In this document: piece by piece, positions 52,188 through 61,672 of the stretch
Layout of the letters: every line of letters starts with the position of its first letter
Position numbering within the stretch: the stretch's first letter is position 1
Assembly: GCF_029870595.1 (NCBI RefSeq)
Contig: NZ_JAPDIR010000002.1
Coordinates: forward strand, 372,001 to 436,000
Direction of reading: 5' to 3'
From: Sphingomonas sp. CBMAI 2297
GTDB lineage: Bacteria > Pseudomonadota > Alphaproteobacteria > Sphingomonadales > Sphingomonadaceae
DNA: 64,000 nt
Notes under the pieces: model-generated
What the model saw: only the letters and a program-made list of their open reading frames with translations
What the model was told of the DNA's origin: nothing
The model's database searches: none
Translations under genes and position numbers: made by a program

Positions 52188-53246
52188 ATGCATGGTTTGA
52201 AGATCGTGACGATGATCCTGGCGCTCGGCGGAGCGGCGCCCTGCATGGCGCAATCCTATCACGACCTGGTGGATGCCAGCAAAGGCTTCAACGGTGTCGC
52301 GCTGGTCGGCACCGGTGGCCATGTCGGCTTCGTCGAAGGGGTCGGCCGGGCCGATGCCGCGAATGGCGTGCCGATGCTGCCGAATACGCGCTTCGAGACC
52401 GGATCGGTGTCCAAATGGATCGCCTCGATCGTGATTCTCAAGCTGGTGGACCAGGGCAAGCTCGACCTCGACGCGCCGATCAGCCGCTATCTGCCCGATT
52501 ATCGCGCCGACACCGGCGCCAGGCTTACGTTGCGGCGCCTGATGAGCCATTCGAGCGGTGTGCCCAACCAGATCCTGGCGGCGCGCAAGGATCCGGCGAC
52601 GCGCGGCATCGAGATGGACCAGATGGAAGCGGTGCGCCGCTATGCCAGCGGCGACCTGGCCTTCGCGCCCGGCACCGCCTGGGACTATTCGCACTCCAAC
52701 TGGCTGATCGCCAAGGCGATCGTCGAGCGCGTATCCGGCAAATCCTATGCGGCGCTGGTCGACCGGCTGCTGGTGAAACCGCTGGGGCTGAAGGACAGCG
52801 GCGTCTATCGCGGCGATTCCGGCGCGGTGAAGGGCATGGCGCAGGGTTATGCCGGGCTCCATCCCGAGCCGGTGCGCAAGCCCAATCCGGTGCCCGATTT
52901 CATGGCGATGGCGGGCGGCTATTACACCAGCGCGCCCGACCTGATGACGCTGATGAACGCAGTGCTGGACGGCAAGCTCCTCAGCCCCGCCTCGCGCCGG
53001 GCGCTGACGACCACGCTGATGCCGGACCAGCGTTATGCGCTGGGCGGCCGGGTGCGTGTGGAGCGGATCGGGGGCCGGGAGCGCGAGGCGGCGTGGGAAG
53101 ATGGCTCGAACGGCGGCTTCCGGATGCTCGCCCGCCGGGTGCTCGCCGATGGGCATACGGTGATCGTGTTCACCAATGCGAGCTTCGATTACCAGAAGCT
53201 GGGGGACCTTGGCACGGCGCTGCTCGATGCGAGCTATGCGCACTGA
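52188..53246 (+). CDS. Secreted serine hydrolase (beta-lactamase family)
   Basis: 352 residues from ATG 52188, after GAGGGA. The N-terminus has a signal peptide ending PCMA-Q. Catalytic motif S73-V-S-K76 and Y-S-H-S-N follow. It differs from the other two serine hydrolases of the window. It may hydrolyse beta-lactams, peptides or esters; the BlaI/MecI-like palindrome upstream favours a cell-wall link (inference). Confidence 0.88.
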   Translation: MHGLKIVTMILALGGAAPCMAQSYHDLVDASKGFNGVALVGTGGHVGFVEGVGRADAANGVPMLPNTRFETGSVSKWIASIVILKLVDQGKLDLDAPISRYLPDYRADTGARLTLRRLMSHSSGVPNQILAARKDPATRGIEMDQMEAVRRYASGDLAFAPGTAWDYSHSNWLIAKAIVERVSGKSYAALVDRLLVKPLGLKDSGVYRGDSGAVKGMAQGYAGLHPEPVRKPNPVPDFMAMAGGYYTSAPDLMTLMNAVLDGKLLSPASRRALTTTLMPDQRYALGGRVRVERIGGREREAAWEDGSNGGFRMLARRVLADGHTVIVFTNASFDYQKLGDLGTALLDASYAH

Positions 53247-53327
53247 CAGCTATGCGGGGCGAGCATTCGCACCGTGCCGGACCCTTTGCGGCGCTGGCGC
53301 ACATCTTGGCGGTGCTCGACCGGGCGA

Positions 53328-54323
53328 TCAACTGAGCGGAGGGGGTACCCGGCCCAGCGTGGCGACCAGATCGATCAACGCGCCCGTCAGCGTGTTCACG
53401 TTGGCGGCGCGCGAATGCCGGTACCATTCGTCCACCGCATGCTCGATCCCGACGGCACCCAGCAGGAGGTCGTCCCGTTGCTCGATGCGTGCGATCGTCG
53501 CGCGCAGGTGGCGAACCAGATAGCTCGGACCGTTCTCCTGCAGCGTCGAATCATCGACCGGCGCGCCGTCGGAGAGGACAATCAACAGCTTGTGAGGACA
53601 AGGCAGGGAGGCGAGGCGCGTTTCCGCCCATTCGAGCGCTTCGCCGTCGACATTCTCGCGCAGCACGTCCGGGTGCAGAAAGGCGGCGCGGGAATCCGCG
53701 GCCCATTCGGTCTCGTCAGCGCGTTTGTAGACAATATGCGCGAGGGCGCAGAGCCGCCCGGGGCGTTCGGGACGGCCCTGACGAAGCCATTGCTGGCGCG
53801 GGAAGCCGCCCTGCCAGCCGGCGGTAGAGAAGCCGAGGATCTCGGTTGTCGCGCCGAGCGCCACCAGGGCGTCGCTAACCGCACCCACGGCGCTTGCCGC
53901 AGCCGCGATCGGTGCGCCCTTCATCGAGCCCGACTGGTCGATGAGAAAGCAGACGGCGAGCCCGGCGGGATCGGCGATCGCGTCGCGAAGTCCCTGGATG
54001 ATTTCGTTTGTGGGAGTCCGCTCGGCTTCGAACCGCTGCAGATGGTTGCGGTGGGCGGCCCAGAGCTCGGCCTTGGCATAGTGGCTGGGCTGGAGGGGGC
54101 TGAGCTCGCGAAGGCGACCGGGAATGTCGGCCGCGGTCAGTTCGGCGTCATGGGTGCGGGTGAAGACGCGATAGGGTGCGTCTGCCGGACCGTCCTTGGT
54201 AGCTTTCAGGCCGCGTCGCGCACTGCGCCGCTGCCACAACAGCCAGAGCATGCCGAGCAGAAACAGCGCCCACATCCCGAGACTGGCGGCCGCGCCCTGC
54301 CATTCCAGACTTGTCGAATCCAT
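53328..54323 (-). CDS. CobT-like von Willebrand factor A protein
   Basis: 331 residues. One N-terminal membrane segment (residues about 14-31), then a CobT-C-like VWA domain with MIDAS D129-Q-S131-G-S133 and later LIVLSDGAPVDD. Such proteins bind metal and act with MoxR-type AAA ATPases or in metal chelation; no AAA partner lies in the window. It is divergent from cheA with 85 bp between. Confidence 0.82.
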   Translation of the reverse strand: MDSTSLEWQGAAASLGMWALFLLGMLWLLWQRRSARRGLKATKDGPADAPYRVFTRTHDAELTAADIPGRLRELSPLQPSHYAKAELWAAHRNHLQRFEAERTPTNEIIQGLRDAIADPAGLAVCFLIDQSGSMKGAPIAAAASAVGAVSDALVALGATTEILGFSTAGWQGGFPRQQWLRQGRPERPGRLCALAHIVYKRADETEWAADSRAAFLHPDVLRENVDGEALEWAETRLASLPCPHKLLIVLSDGAPVDDSTLQENGPSYLVRHLRATIARIEQRDDLLLGAVGIEHAVDEWYRHSRAANVNTLTGALIDLVATLGRVPPPLS

Positions 54324-54408
54324 TCCACCCCCGTTCTGCCCGAGCACTAACGCCCTTTTAACCACCCATCCCGCACAACCGCCCCGCAAATTTGCTTTCC
54401 GGGGCCCC

Positions 54409-56733
54409 ATGGACGACCTGCTGCAGGAATTCATCGCCGAGACGCGTGAGACGCTCGAAGCGCTTTCGGGCGAGATCGTCGCATGGGAGGCGCATCCCGC
54501 GGACCGCGCCCGCCTCGATGCCATTTTCCGCTTCGTGCACACGGTGAAGGGAAGCTGCGGCTTTCTCGACCTGCCGCGCCTCGGCCGGCTCAGCCATGCC
54601 GCCGAGGATGTGCTGGCGCAGGTGCGCGAGGGGCGGCGTGCGCCTGATCGCGGGCTGGTCAACGCCGTGCTCGCGGTGGTCGACCGGATCGGCGAGCTGG
54701 TGGAAGCGATCGAATCGGGCACCAGCCTGGACGACAGCGGCGACGACCTGCTGGTCGCCGCGCTGGCCGAGGGCGCCGGGGAAATCGCCCATGCCGGCCC
54801 GATCGTGAGCCGCGCGCCCTCGCGCAGCGTGCGCCTCAACGTCGACCTGCTCGATCGGATGATGTCCGGCATGTCGGACATGGTGCTCGCCCGCAACGAG
54901 CTGGCGCGCCGGCTGCGGAACGGCGAGATCGATCCCGCCATCGAGGCCGCGCTCGAGCGCCTGTCGCTCACCGTGGGCGAGATGCGCGACACGGTGACGC
55001 GCACCCGCATGCAGAAGATCGACGCGCTCTTCTCCGCGCTGCCGCGCATGGTGCGCGACACGGCGGCGGGGCTGGGCAAGTCGGTGATGCTCCAGGTTGA
55101 CGGCTCGGACGTCGAGCTCGACCGCGAGATGATCGAGGTGATGCGCGATCCGCTGGTCCACATCATCCGCAACTCGATCGACCATGGCATCGAGACGCCG
55201 GCCGAGCGCCGCGCCGGCGGCAAGCGCGAGAATGGCCGGCTGTCGGTCTCCGCGCGCCAGTCGGGCAATCAGATCATCATCGAGATCGCGGACGACGGCC
55301 GCGGCATCGATACCGAGCGGCTGATCCAGAAGCTCGCCGCCAATGGCCGCGACGAGGCCAAGCTGCGCGGCCTTTCGGCGCGCGCCAAGCTCGACCTGGT
55401 GTTCGAGCCGGGCCTTTCGTCCAGGGACGTGGTGACCGAGATTTCGGGCCGCGGCGTGGGCATGGACGTGGTGCGCGCCGCGATCGAGCAGATCGGTGGC
55501 CGCGTCGAGCTCGACAGCACGCCGGGCAAGGGCCTGCGCATCGCCATCCATGTGCCGCTGACGCTCTCGATCATCTCGACGATCGTGGTGGGAGTGGATG
55601 GCCAGCGCTTCGCGATTCCGCGCCAGTCGATCGAGGAGATCGTGACCGAGCGCGGCGAGGCGATCCGCATCGATCTGGTCGGCGGCTCCCCGGTCGCGAC
55701 AGTGCGCGAACGCCGCATGCCGCTGATCCACCTTGCCGACATGCTGGGCCTGCCCGCCGCCGTGGCGCGCGACGAGGGCTGCCAGATGCTTGCCATCGTC
55801 AGCGTGAGCGAGGGCAGCTATGCGCTCGCGGTCGACACGGTGCTCGACAATGAGGAACTGGTGATCAAGCCGGCCTCGCCCGCGGTGATGTCGACCGGCC
55901 TCTATGCCGGCCAGACGCTGCCGGATTCGGGCCTGCCGATGCTGCTGCTCGACTGCGCCGGCATGGCCAAGGCCGCGAGCCTGGATTTCAGCCGCGACGG
56001 CCAGCAGATCTTCGAGGAGGAAGAGGAAGCCGAAATCGCGCCGGGCCTGCCCGCGCTGCTGTTCCGCGACCTGGACGGCGTGCGCCGCGCGGTGCCGCTG
56101 GCGGCGGTCGACCGGGTGGAGCAGGTCGATGCCGGCAATGTCCGCTTCGCCGCGGGCCGCTTCCGCGTGACGATCGACGACCGCATCCTGCCGCTCGCCG
56201 CGCATGGCGACCTGGACGGGGTGGAGCGGATCAACGTGCTGCGCCTGAAGGACGGCACCAACGAAGTCAGCTATGCGATCGAGGAAGCCGCCGACATCGT
56301 GATGCTGCCCGAGGAGATCGCGCCGGCCCGCGAGCCGGGGCCGATCGCTGGCGTGGTGCTGGTGGACGGCGAGCAGATCGAGCTGGTCGACATGCTGTGG
56401 ATCTTCGACGAGCATGCCGAGCGCGAAGTGGAGGACAGCCCGCCGCTCTGCCTGATCGCGGGCGACGACGATGGCTGGATGGCGTCGTTCGTCAAACCGC
56501 TGCTGGAGGCATCGGGCTACCGCGTCGCGCTGCGTCTGGCGCCGGGCGAGACGCCGGCCGTGGTGCTTTCCACCGAGGAGGATCAGGGCGCTTCGGGTGG
56601 GCCCGCGCCGGTCGTGCGGCTGCGAAAGAAGCGCGCGGCCGGCGGCTCGGGCGACGACAGCGTCTACAGATATGATCGTGCGGGATTGCTTTCCGCGCTC
56701 GAAGCCCGGGTTTCCGGCAAGGCAGGTCGCTGA
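54409..56733 (+). CDS. cheA: Chemotaxis-type histidine kinase CheA with degenerate receiver-like tail
   Basis: 774 residues. Hpt domain with phospho-His44 (RFVHTVKGSCGF), no clear P2 domain, dimerisation helices at about residues 140-205, ATPase with IRNSIDHGIE, DDGRGID and GRGVGMDVV (about 232-355), and a CheW-like P5 (about 385-525). A second CheW-like segment (about 545-670) follows, and the last 95 residues (LCLIAGDDDGWMASF ... YRYDRAGLLSAL) look like a receiver without its phospho-Asp. Starts the plus-strand che cluster; ATGA overlap with cheW. Confidence 0.93.
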   Translation: MDDLLQEFIAETRETLEALSGEIVAWEAHPADRARLDAIFRFVHTVKGSCGFLDLPRLGRLSHAAEDVLAQVREGRRAPDRGLVNAVLAVVDRIGELVEAIESGTSLDDSGDDLLVAALAEGAGEIAHAGPIVSRAPSRSVRLNVDLLDRMMSGMSDMVLARNELARRLRNGEIDPAIEAALERLSLTVGEMRDTVTRTRMQKIDALFSALPRMVRDTAAGLGKSVMLQVDGSDVELDREMIEVMRDPLVHIIRNSIDHGIETPAERRAGGKRENGRLSVSARQSGNQIIIEIADDGRGIDTERLIQKLAANGRDEAKLRGLSARAKLDLVFEPGLSSRDVVTEISGRGVGMDVVRAAIEQIGGRVELDSTPGKGLRIAIHVPLTLSIISTIVVGVDGQRFAIPRQSIEEIVTERGEAIRIDLVGGSPVATVRERRMPLIHLADMLGLPAAVARDEGCQMLAIVSVSEGSYALAVDTVLDNEELVIKPASPAVMSTGLYAGQTLPDSGLPMLLLDCAGMAKAASLDFSRDGQQIFEEEEEAEIAPGLPALLFRDLDGVRRAVPLAAVDRVEQVDAGNVRFAAGRFRVTIDDRILPLAAHGDLDGVERINVLRLKDGTNEVSYAIEEAADIVMLPEEIAPAREPGPIAGVVLVDGEQIELVDMLWIFDEHAEREVEDSPPLCLIAGDDDGWMASFVKPLLEASGYRVALRLAPGETPAVVLSTEEDQGASGGPAPVVRLRKKRAAGGSGDDSVYRYDRAGLLSALEARVSGKAGR

Positions 56734-57158
56734 TGTCGCATCTCTATCTCATCGCCCAGATCGCCGGGCGCGCCGTGGCGATCGATTCCGAGCAGGTGGA
56801 ATCGGTGGTCGATATCGGCGAGGTGACGGCGGTGCCGCGCGCCTCGGCGCATGTCCGCGGGCTTGCCGCGCTGCGCAGCCGCGTGGTGACGGTGGTCGAT
56901 ACCCAGTCGGCGCTCGGCATGGCGGGCGGCAGCCCGGCGCGCCGCGCGGTGATCACCCATGTCGAGGGGCATCACTATGCGATGCTGGTCGACGCGCTCG
57001 ACGATGTCGCGCCGTTCGAGCTGCTGCCGCTCGCGCATGGCGTCACGCTCGACCCTGCCTGGCGCGGGGCGGGGCGGGGAATCGTGGAGCGCGACGGCGA
57101 GCCGATCCTCGCGATCGACCTCGCCAGCCTCGTCCCCGGCCATGCCGGACCGAATTAA
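56733..57158 (+). CDS. cheW: CheW-like coupling protein
   Basis: 141 residues. SHLYLIAQIAGRAVAIDSEQV, AHVRGLAALRSRVVTVVDTQ and MLVDALDDV are the CheW pattern. It couples a receptor to CheA. Overlaps the cheA stop. No MCP gene is in the cluster. Confidence 0.9.
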   Translation: MSHLYLIAQIAGRAVAIDSEQVESVVDIGEVTAVPRASAHVRGLAALRSRVVTVVDTQSALGMAGGSPARRAVITHVEGHHYAMLVDALDDVAPFELLPLAHGVTLDPAWRGAGRGIVERDGEPILAIDLASLVPGHAGPN

Positions 57159-57238
57159 TCTCGCGATTAACGTGGCGCTTACGCCTTTCGTGCACTGTCC
57201 ACTCCACCTAGAGCGCTGAAAGCGGGGAACAGGGGAAA

Positions 57239-57604
57239 ATGAAGACTTGTCTGGTCGTCGACGATTCCAAGGTGATCCGGAAGGTCGCCCGGCATATCCT
57301 GGAAACGCTCGACTTCGAAGTGCGCGAGGCCGGTGACGGCCGCGAGGCGCTCGACTCCTGCCTGCAGACGCCGCCGGATGTGATCCTGCTCGACTGGAAC
57401 ATGCCCGTGATGAGCGGCATGGACTTCCTGCGCGCGCTGAAGGATTCGGGGCTGCCGCAGCGCCCAAAGGTGGTGTTCTGCACCACCGAGAACGGCATGG
57501 CCTATATCCGCGCCGCCATCGAGGCGGGCGCCGACGAATATGTCATGAAGCCGTTCGACCGCGAGACGCTGGAAAGCAAGCTGCAGATCGTCGGCGTCGC
57601 CTGA
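57239..57604 (+). CDS. cheY: CheY-like response regulator
   Basis: 121 residues, a single receiver domain. Phospho-Asp in ILLDWNMPVMSG, acidic DDS near the start, conserved Thr/Lys (CTTEN, MKPFDRE). It is the phosphate acceptor of the CheA above; flagellar use is unproven. 80 bp separate it from cheW. Confidence 0.92.
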   Translation: MKTCLVVDDSKVIRKVARHILETLDFEVREAGDGREALDSCLQTPPDVILLDWNMPVMSGMDFLRALKDSGLPQRPKVVFCTTENGMAYIRAAIEAGADEYVMKPFDRETLESKLQIVGVA

Positions 57605-57611
57605 GCGGCGC

Positions 57612-58718
57612 ATGAGGGAGCCACAAGTGGCGCAGGCATCTCTTGCGGACACCGGATATGGCGGCACTCCCGCCGGGCCGGCGCAGGTGCTGATCGTCGA
57701 CGATTCGGTCGTCGCGCGGTCGGTGCTGGGGCGAATGGTGGAGGGGACGCGCCGTTTCCGCGTCGCCGCCGCCTATAGCGACGTGCGCGCGGCGCTCGAC
57801 TATCTCAAGACGCACAGCGTCGACATCATCCTGCTCGATATCGAGATGCCGGGAATCGACGGCATCACCGCGCTGCCCGATGTGATCGCGGCGGGGCGCG
57901 GCGCCAAGGTGCTGATCGTGTCCTCGGCGGCCGAGCAGGGCGCGGCGGTGACCGTGCAGGCGCTGGCGCTGGGGGCGGCGGACACGCTGGTGAAGCCCGG
58001 CATCGGCGCGTTCGGCGGCCGCTTCGCCGAAGTGCTGGAGGAGCGGCTCTCGCGCCTGCTCGAGGCCCAGGCCCATGCCCATGCGCAGCCCGAGCCGGCG
58101 GCGCCGCATCCGCACTATCAGTTCCCCGTCCAGGCGCCCGAGGGCTTCGACCTCGTCGCGATTGGCGCGTCGACGGGCGGCATCCATGCGCTCAGCCAGC
58201 TGCTGCGCGCGATCCCGGCGAGCTTCCAGGTGCCGATCCTGGTGACCCAGCACCTGCCGGTCTCGTTCATGAGCTATTTCGCCACCCAGCTCGCCGTGCT
58301 CGGCGGCCGGCCCTGCGAAGTCGCGGCCGACCGGATGCGCATCCGGCCCGGCCGGATCATCGTCGCCCCCGGCGACGCTCATATGCGCGTGGTCCGCACT
58401 TCCGACGGCGCGGCGATCCGCCTGACTCATGAGAAGGCGCCGAGCGGCTGCATGCCCTCGGTCGATCCCATGTTCGAGAGCGTCGCCGAAGTGTTCGGCG
58501 GCCGCGCGCTGGGCGTGGTGCTGAGCGGCATGGGCCGCGACGGCTGCGAGGGCGCCAGGGACCTGTGCGATGCCGGTGCGCGCGTGCTGGCGCAGGATCG
58601 CGCCAGCTCGGTGGTGTGGGGCATGCCCGGCGCGGTCGCCAATGCCGGGCGGGCGAGCGCGATCTTGCCCCCGGACGAGATCGGGCGGCTGATCGCCCGC
58701 GGCGGAGGCGGAGCATGA
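57612..58718 (+). CDS. cheB: Protein-glutamate methylesterase CheB
   Basis: 368 residues. An N-terminal receiver (LIVDDSVVARS, ILLDIEMPGIDG) and a C-terminal methylesterase with catalytic Ser in GASTGGIHAL, His in TQHLPVSF and Asp in SGMGRDG. It demethylates receptors or deamidates proteins when phosphorylated. Overlaps cheR by ATGA. Confidence 0.93.
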   Translation: MREPQVAQASLADTGYGGTPAGPAQVLIVDDSVVARSVLGRMVEGTRRFRVAAAYSDVRAALDYLKTHSVDIILLDIEMPGIDGITALPDVIAAGRGAKVLIVSSAAEQGAAVTVQALALGAADTLVKPGIGAFGGRFAEVLEERLSRLLEAQAHAHAQPEPAAPHPHYQFPVQAPEGFDLVAIGASTGGIHALSQLLRAIPASFQVPILVTQHLPVSFMSYFATQLAVLGGRPCEVAADRMRIRPGRIIVAPGDAHMRVVRTSDGAAIRLTHEKAPSGCMPSVDPMFESVAEVFGGRALGVVLSGMGRDGCEGARDLCDAGARVLAQDRASSVVWGMPGAVANAGRASAILPPDEIGRLIARGGGGA

Positions 58719-59560
58719 TCCCGGGCTCCACGCCGATCGCCTCGGCCGGCGCGATGAACATGATCGCGGCGCTGCTCGAGCAGCGGGCCGGCCAGCAGAT
58801 CGCGGCGAACCGCACCTGGCGGATCGAGACGGCGCTGAAGCCGATCCTGCGCGCGCGCGGGCTGGCCAGCCTCGACGAGCTGGTGGCCCAACTGATCGCG
58901 GCGCGCACCGGGGAGCTGGCGGACCTGGTGGTCGACGCGCTGCTCAACCAGGAGACCAGCTTCTTCCGCGACGCCGCCGTGCTCGACATGATCGTGGACG
59001 CGGCGGAGGCGATGCAGGCCGAGGCGGGCAGCCGCCGCCTGCGCATCTGGTCCGCCGGCTGCTCGACGGGGCAGGAGCCGCTGAGCCTCGCCATGCTCTT
59101 CTCCGAGCGCGGCCTGCCCGACCCCGAGATCGTGGCGACCGACGTCTCGCCCGCGGCGCTGGCACGGGCGCGGAGCGGGCGCTTCTCGCAGTTCGAGATC
59201 CAGCGCGGCCTGCCCGTGCGCCGGATGATGGCCTGGTTCGACACGGTGGGCGCCGATTGGGCCGCCAAGCCCGAGCTGGTGCGCAAGCTCCAGTTCCGCC
59301 AGCACAATCTGACCCTCGATCCTGCTCCGGCGGGCATGTTCGACATCATCCTGTGCCGCAACGTGATGCTCTATTTCTCGCTCGCGGTGCGCCGCAAGGT
59401 GTTCGACAGCCTGGCTTCGGCGATGCGGCCCGGCGGGCTGCTGGCGCTGGGGGCCGGGGAGACGGTGATCGGCCAGACCGATCATTTCGTGCCCTGCGAG
59501 CGCTATCGCGGCTTCTATCGCCCGGTCGACACGCCGGGGACGCTGCGCGCGGCGGGTTGA
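58715..59560 (+). CDS. cheR: Chemotaxis protein methyltransferase CheR
   Basis: 281 residues from ATG 58715. N-terminal helical domain with NQETSFFRD, SAM-binding WSAGCSTGQEPLSLAM, and ILCRNVMLYF. It methylates receptor glutamates; its presence implies an MCP elsewhere. Ends the che cluster. Confidence 0.92.
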   Translation: MIPGSTPIASAGAMNMIAALLEQRAGQQIAANRTWRIETALKPILRARGLASLDELVAQLIAARTGELADLVVDALLNQETSFFRDAAVLDMIVDAAEAMQAEAGSRRLRIWSAGCSTGQEPLSLAMLFSERGLPDPEIVATDVSPAALARARSGRFSQFEIQRGLPVRRMMAWFDTVGADWAAKPELVRKLQFRQHNLTLDPAPAGMFDIILCRNVMLYFSLAVRRKVFDSLASAMRPGGLLALGAGETVIGQTDHFVPCERYRGFYRPVDTPGTLRAAG

Positions 59561-59594
59561 TCGCGGCGGCCCTGCGCGGCTAGCGTCGTGCACG

Positions 59595-60296
59595 ATGCAC
59601 AACGGCCTGGCCTTTCTCGACGCGCCTTCGCCCAATTTCGATGCGCGGGCGCTGCCCGTCACGATGATCGTGCTGCACTATACCGGCATGGAGAGCGCCG
59701 CCGCGGCGCTCGACCGGCTGCGCGATCCCGCGGCGAAGGTCTCCGCCCATTATCTGGTCGACGAGGACGGCACGATCCACCGGCTGGTGCCCGAGGAGAA
59801 GCGCGCCTGGCATGCCGGCCGCTCGCACTGGCGCGGGATCACCGACGTGAATTCCGCCTCGGTCGGCATCGAGATCGTCAATCCCGGCCATGAGCATGGC
59901 TATCGCCCGTTCCCGGCCGAGCAGATGGGGGCGCTGATCCCGCTCGTCGCCGAGGTCAAGGCGCGCTACGGCATCACCCGCGGCAACGTCGTCGGCCATT
60001 CGGACGTGGCGCCGGCGCGCAAGCAGGATCCGGGCGAACTGTTCAACTGGCACGCGCTCGCCCGCCTGCGCCTGGCGCTGCCGCGCCCCACGAAGAACCT
60101 GATGGATCCGGGCTGGCCCGATGCCGGCTTCATCATGGCGCTCGAGCGTTTCGGCTATGACGTCACCGACGAGCAGGCCGCGGTTGTCGCCTTTCAGCGC
60201 CGTTTCCGGCCCGAGATGATCGATGGCGAGATCGACATGGAATGCCGCTGCCTGCTGCTCGCGCTGCTCCTGCCCAAGCCCCAGGGCGACGATTAG
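59595..60296 (+). CDS. N-acetylmuramoyl-L-alanine amidase (amidase_2) with peptidoglycan-binding C-terminus
   Basis: 233 residues. Zinc ligands are in VLHYTGM and VGHSDVAPARKQDPG; a small helical C-terminal PG-binding domain (GYDVTDEQAAVVAFQRRFRP) follows. It cleaves the sugar-peptide bond of (anhydro)muropeptides, most likely in recycling, as AmpD/AmiD; no signal peptide is seen, favouring the cytoplasm. Confidence 0.9.
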   Translation: MHNGLAFLDAPSPNFDARALPVTMIVLHYTGMESAAAALDRLRDPAAKVSAHYLVDEDGTIHRLVPEEKRAWHAGRSHWRGITDVNSASVGIEIVNPGHEHGYRPFPAEQMGALIPLVAEVKARYGITRGNVVGHSDVAPARKQDPGELFNWHALARLRLALPRPTKNLMDPGWPDAGFIMALERFGYDVTDEQAAVVAFQRRFRPEMIDGEIDMECRCLLLALLLPKPQGDD

Positions 60297-60374
60297 TTAC
60301 GCAGGCGTGCACCATATCCATGCAGGCTATTGCAAGTATAGGATGATCTATAGGAAGGCGGAGGTGGTCACGCC

Positions 60375-60671
60375 TTGAGCAGCAATATCGGCTTTACTTC
60401 CCTGGGCCCGGTCCAGGCCTATCTCTCCGGCGTTGCCCGCGCCGACGCGCGCGGCGACGTGCCCGCTTCCGTCAACATCCCTACGGTGAGCGAGGCTACC
60501 GAGGCCGTGCAGCGGATCGCGCGGGTGCGCGGCGCCGACGGCGTGACCGGCCTGGGATCGGACTATCGCAAGATCGCGCTGGCATCGGGCCTGAACGTTA
60601 CCTGGCGAGTCGAGGTGATGGCCTGGGGCACCGCCGTGCTGCGCGCCGCCGAACCGGGTAAAACATCCTGA
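60375..60671 (+). CDS. Hypothetical protein upstream of RNase P RNA
   Basis: 98 residues from TTG 60375 with GGAGG about 10 bp before. No family recognised. It has a mixed alpha/beta look, with repeated Val/Ala helices (SEATEAVQRIARVRGADG) and a C-terminal LNVTWRVEVMAWGTAVL. It lies 42 bp before rnpB and may be read through into it. Confidence 0.5.
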   Translation: MSSNIGFTSLGPVQAYLSGVARADARGDVPASVNIPTVSEATEAVQRIARVRGADGVTGLGSDYRKIALASGLNVTWRVEVMAWGTAVLRAAEPGKTS

Positions 60672-60676
60672 GCCCT

Positions 60677-60703
60677 TGCAGTCGCGGGCGGCTTCGCTAG
60701 AGC
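60677..60703 (+). promoter_or_regulatory. Candidate rnpB promoter
   Basis: TTGCAG at 60677 and CTAGAG at 60698 (15-bp spacer), about 10 bp before the RNA. The spacing is short, so confidence is modest. Confidence 0.35.
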
Positions 60704-60712
60704 GGTCCTCGC

Positions 60713-61073
60713 CAGAGGGTCGGGCGGCCGCGGGTGCGCAAGCACGCGAGGAAAGTCCGGGCTCCACGGAAACACGGTGCCGGGTAATGCCCGGCGGGGG
60801 CGACCCCAGGGAAAGTGCCACAGAGAGCAGACCGCCTACCTCCTTCGGGAGCGGCAAGGGTGAAAGGGTGCGGCAAGAGCGCACCGCGCGACCGGTAACG
60901 GAAGCGGCACGGCAAACCCCACCGGGAGCAAGACCGAATAGGGGCGGCGCATGGGCCTGGTTCCGGCCCGTCGCCCGGGTTGGTTGCTGGAGCGGCGGAG
61001 CGATCCGTCGCCTAGAGGAATGGTCGCACATCGCCGTCAGGCGAGGACAGAACCCGGCTTATAGACCCTCTGG
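60713..61073 (+). ncRNA. rnpB: RNase P RNA, bacterial type A
   Basis: The P4 strand GAGGAAAGTCCGGGCTCCAC at 60748-60767 and the 3' ACAGAACCCGGCTTATAG are diagnostic. CCAGAGGGTC (60713) pairs with GACCCTCTGG (to 61073) to form P1. About 361 nt. It is the catalytic RNA that matures tRNA 5' ends. Confidence 0.95.
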
Positions 61074-61135
61074 CATTTCATCTTGCGGAGCGCCATCGCG
61101 CTTGCGCCGACCGAACGAGGGGCTATCTGGGCGGC

Positions 61136-61672
61136 ATGGCAAGATCGACACGCTCGACCGACTGGGGGTTTCCGCGCTGGCGCGCGTACGGCGCCGAGCG
61201 GGAGGCCGTGCAGGTGCGCATGTGCGATCGCCATGGCTGCGACCAGCCGGGCGATCGGCCCGCCCCCAAATCGCCGAACAGCCGTGAGCGCTGGTATTTC
61301 TGCGAGGCGCACGCCGCCGAGTATAACCGCAACTGGGATTACTTCGCTGGCCTGACCGCGGAGGAGGCGGCCAAGCGCGAGGCGGACGAACGGCGCGACG
61401 CGTCGGGCTTCGCCGAGGCGAAATATAATGGCTGGGCGGGCCCGGGCGACGGCAGCCGCTCGCGCGACGAGATGCGCGCGCTCGAGGTGCTCGAGCTCGA
61501 GGTCGATGCCGATTTCGAAGCGGTGCGTGGTGCCTGGCGCCGGCTCGCCAAGGTGAATCACCCCGATGTGAAGCCGGGCGATGCCGAGGCGGCCCAGCGC
61601 TTCCAGGCGATCCAGGCGGCCTATGACGTGCTCAAGGCGGCCGAGGAACGACGGACGTGGAAGGGCGATTGA
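61136..61672 (+). CDS. J-domain protein
   Basis: 178 residues. A C-terminal J domain with NHPDVKPGD (HPD motif) at about residues 115-175; an N-terminal part with C-DRHG-C and C-EAH pairs that may bind zinc. No G/F region, so it is a type III J protein that directs DnaK to particular clients. It overlaps the ferredoxin-like gene by 16 bp. Confidence 0.85.
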   Translation: MARSTRSTDWGFPRWRAYGAEREAVQVRMCDRHGCDQPGDRPAPKSPNSRERWYFCEAHAAEYNRNWDYFAGLTAEEAAKREADERRDASGFAEAKYNGWAGPGDGSRSRDEMRALEVLELEVDADFEAVRGAWRRLAKVNHPDVKPGDAEAAQRFQAIQAAYDVLKAAEERRTWKGD

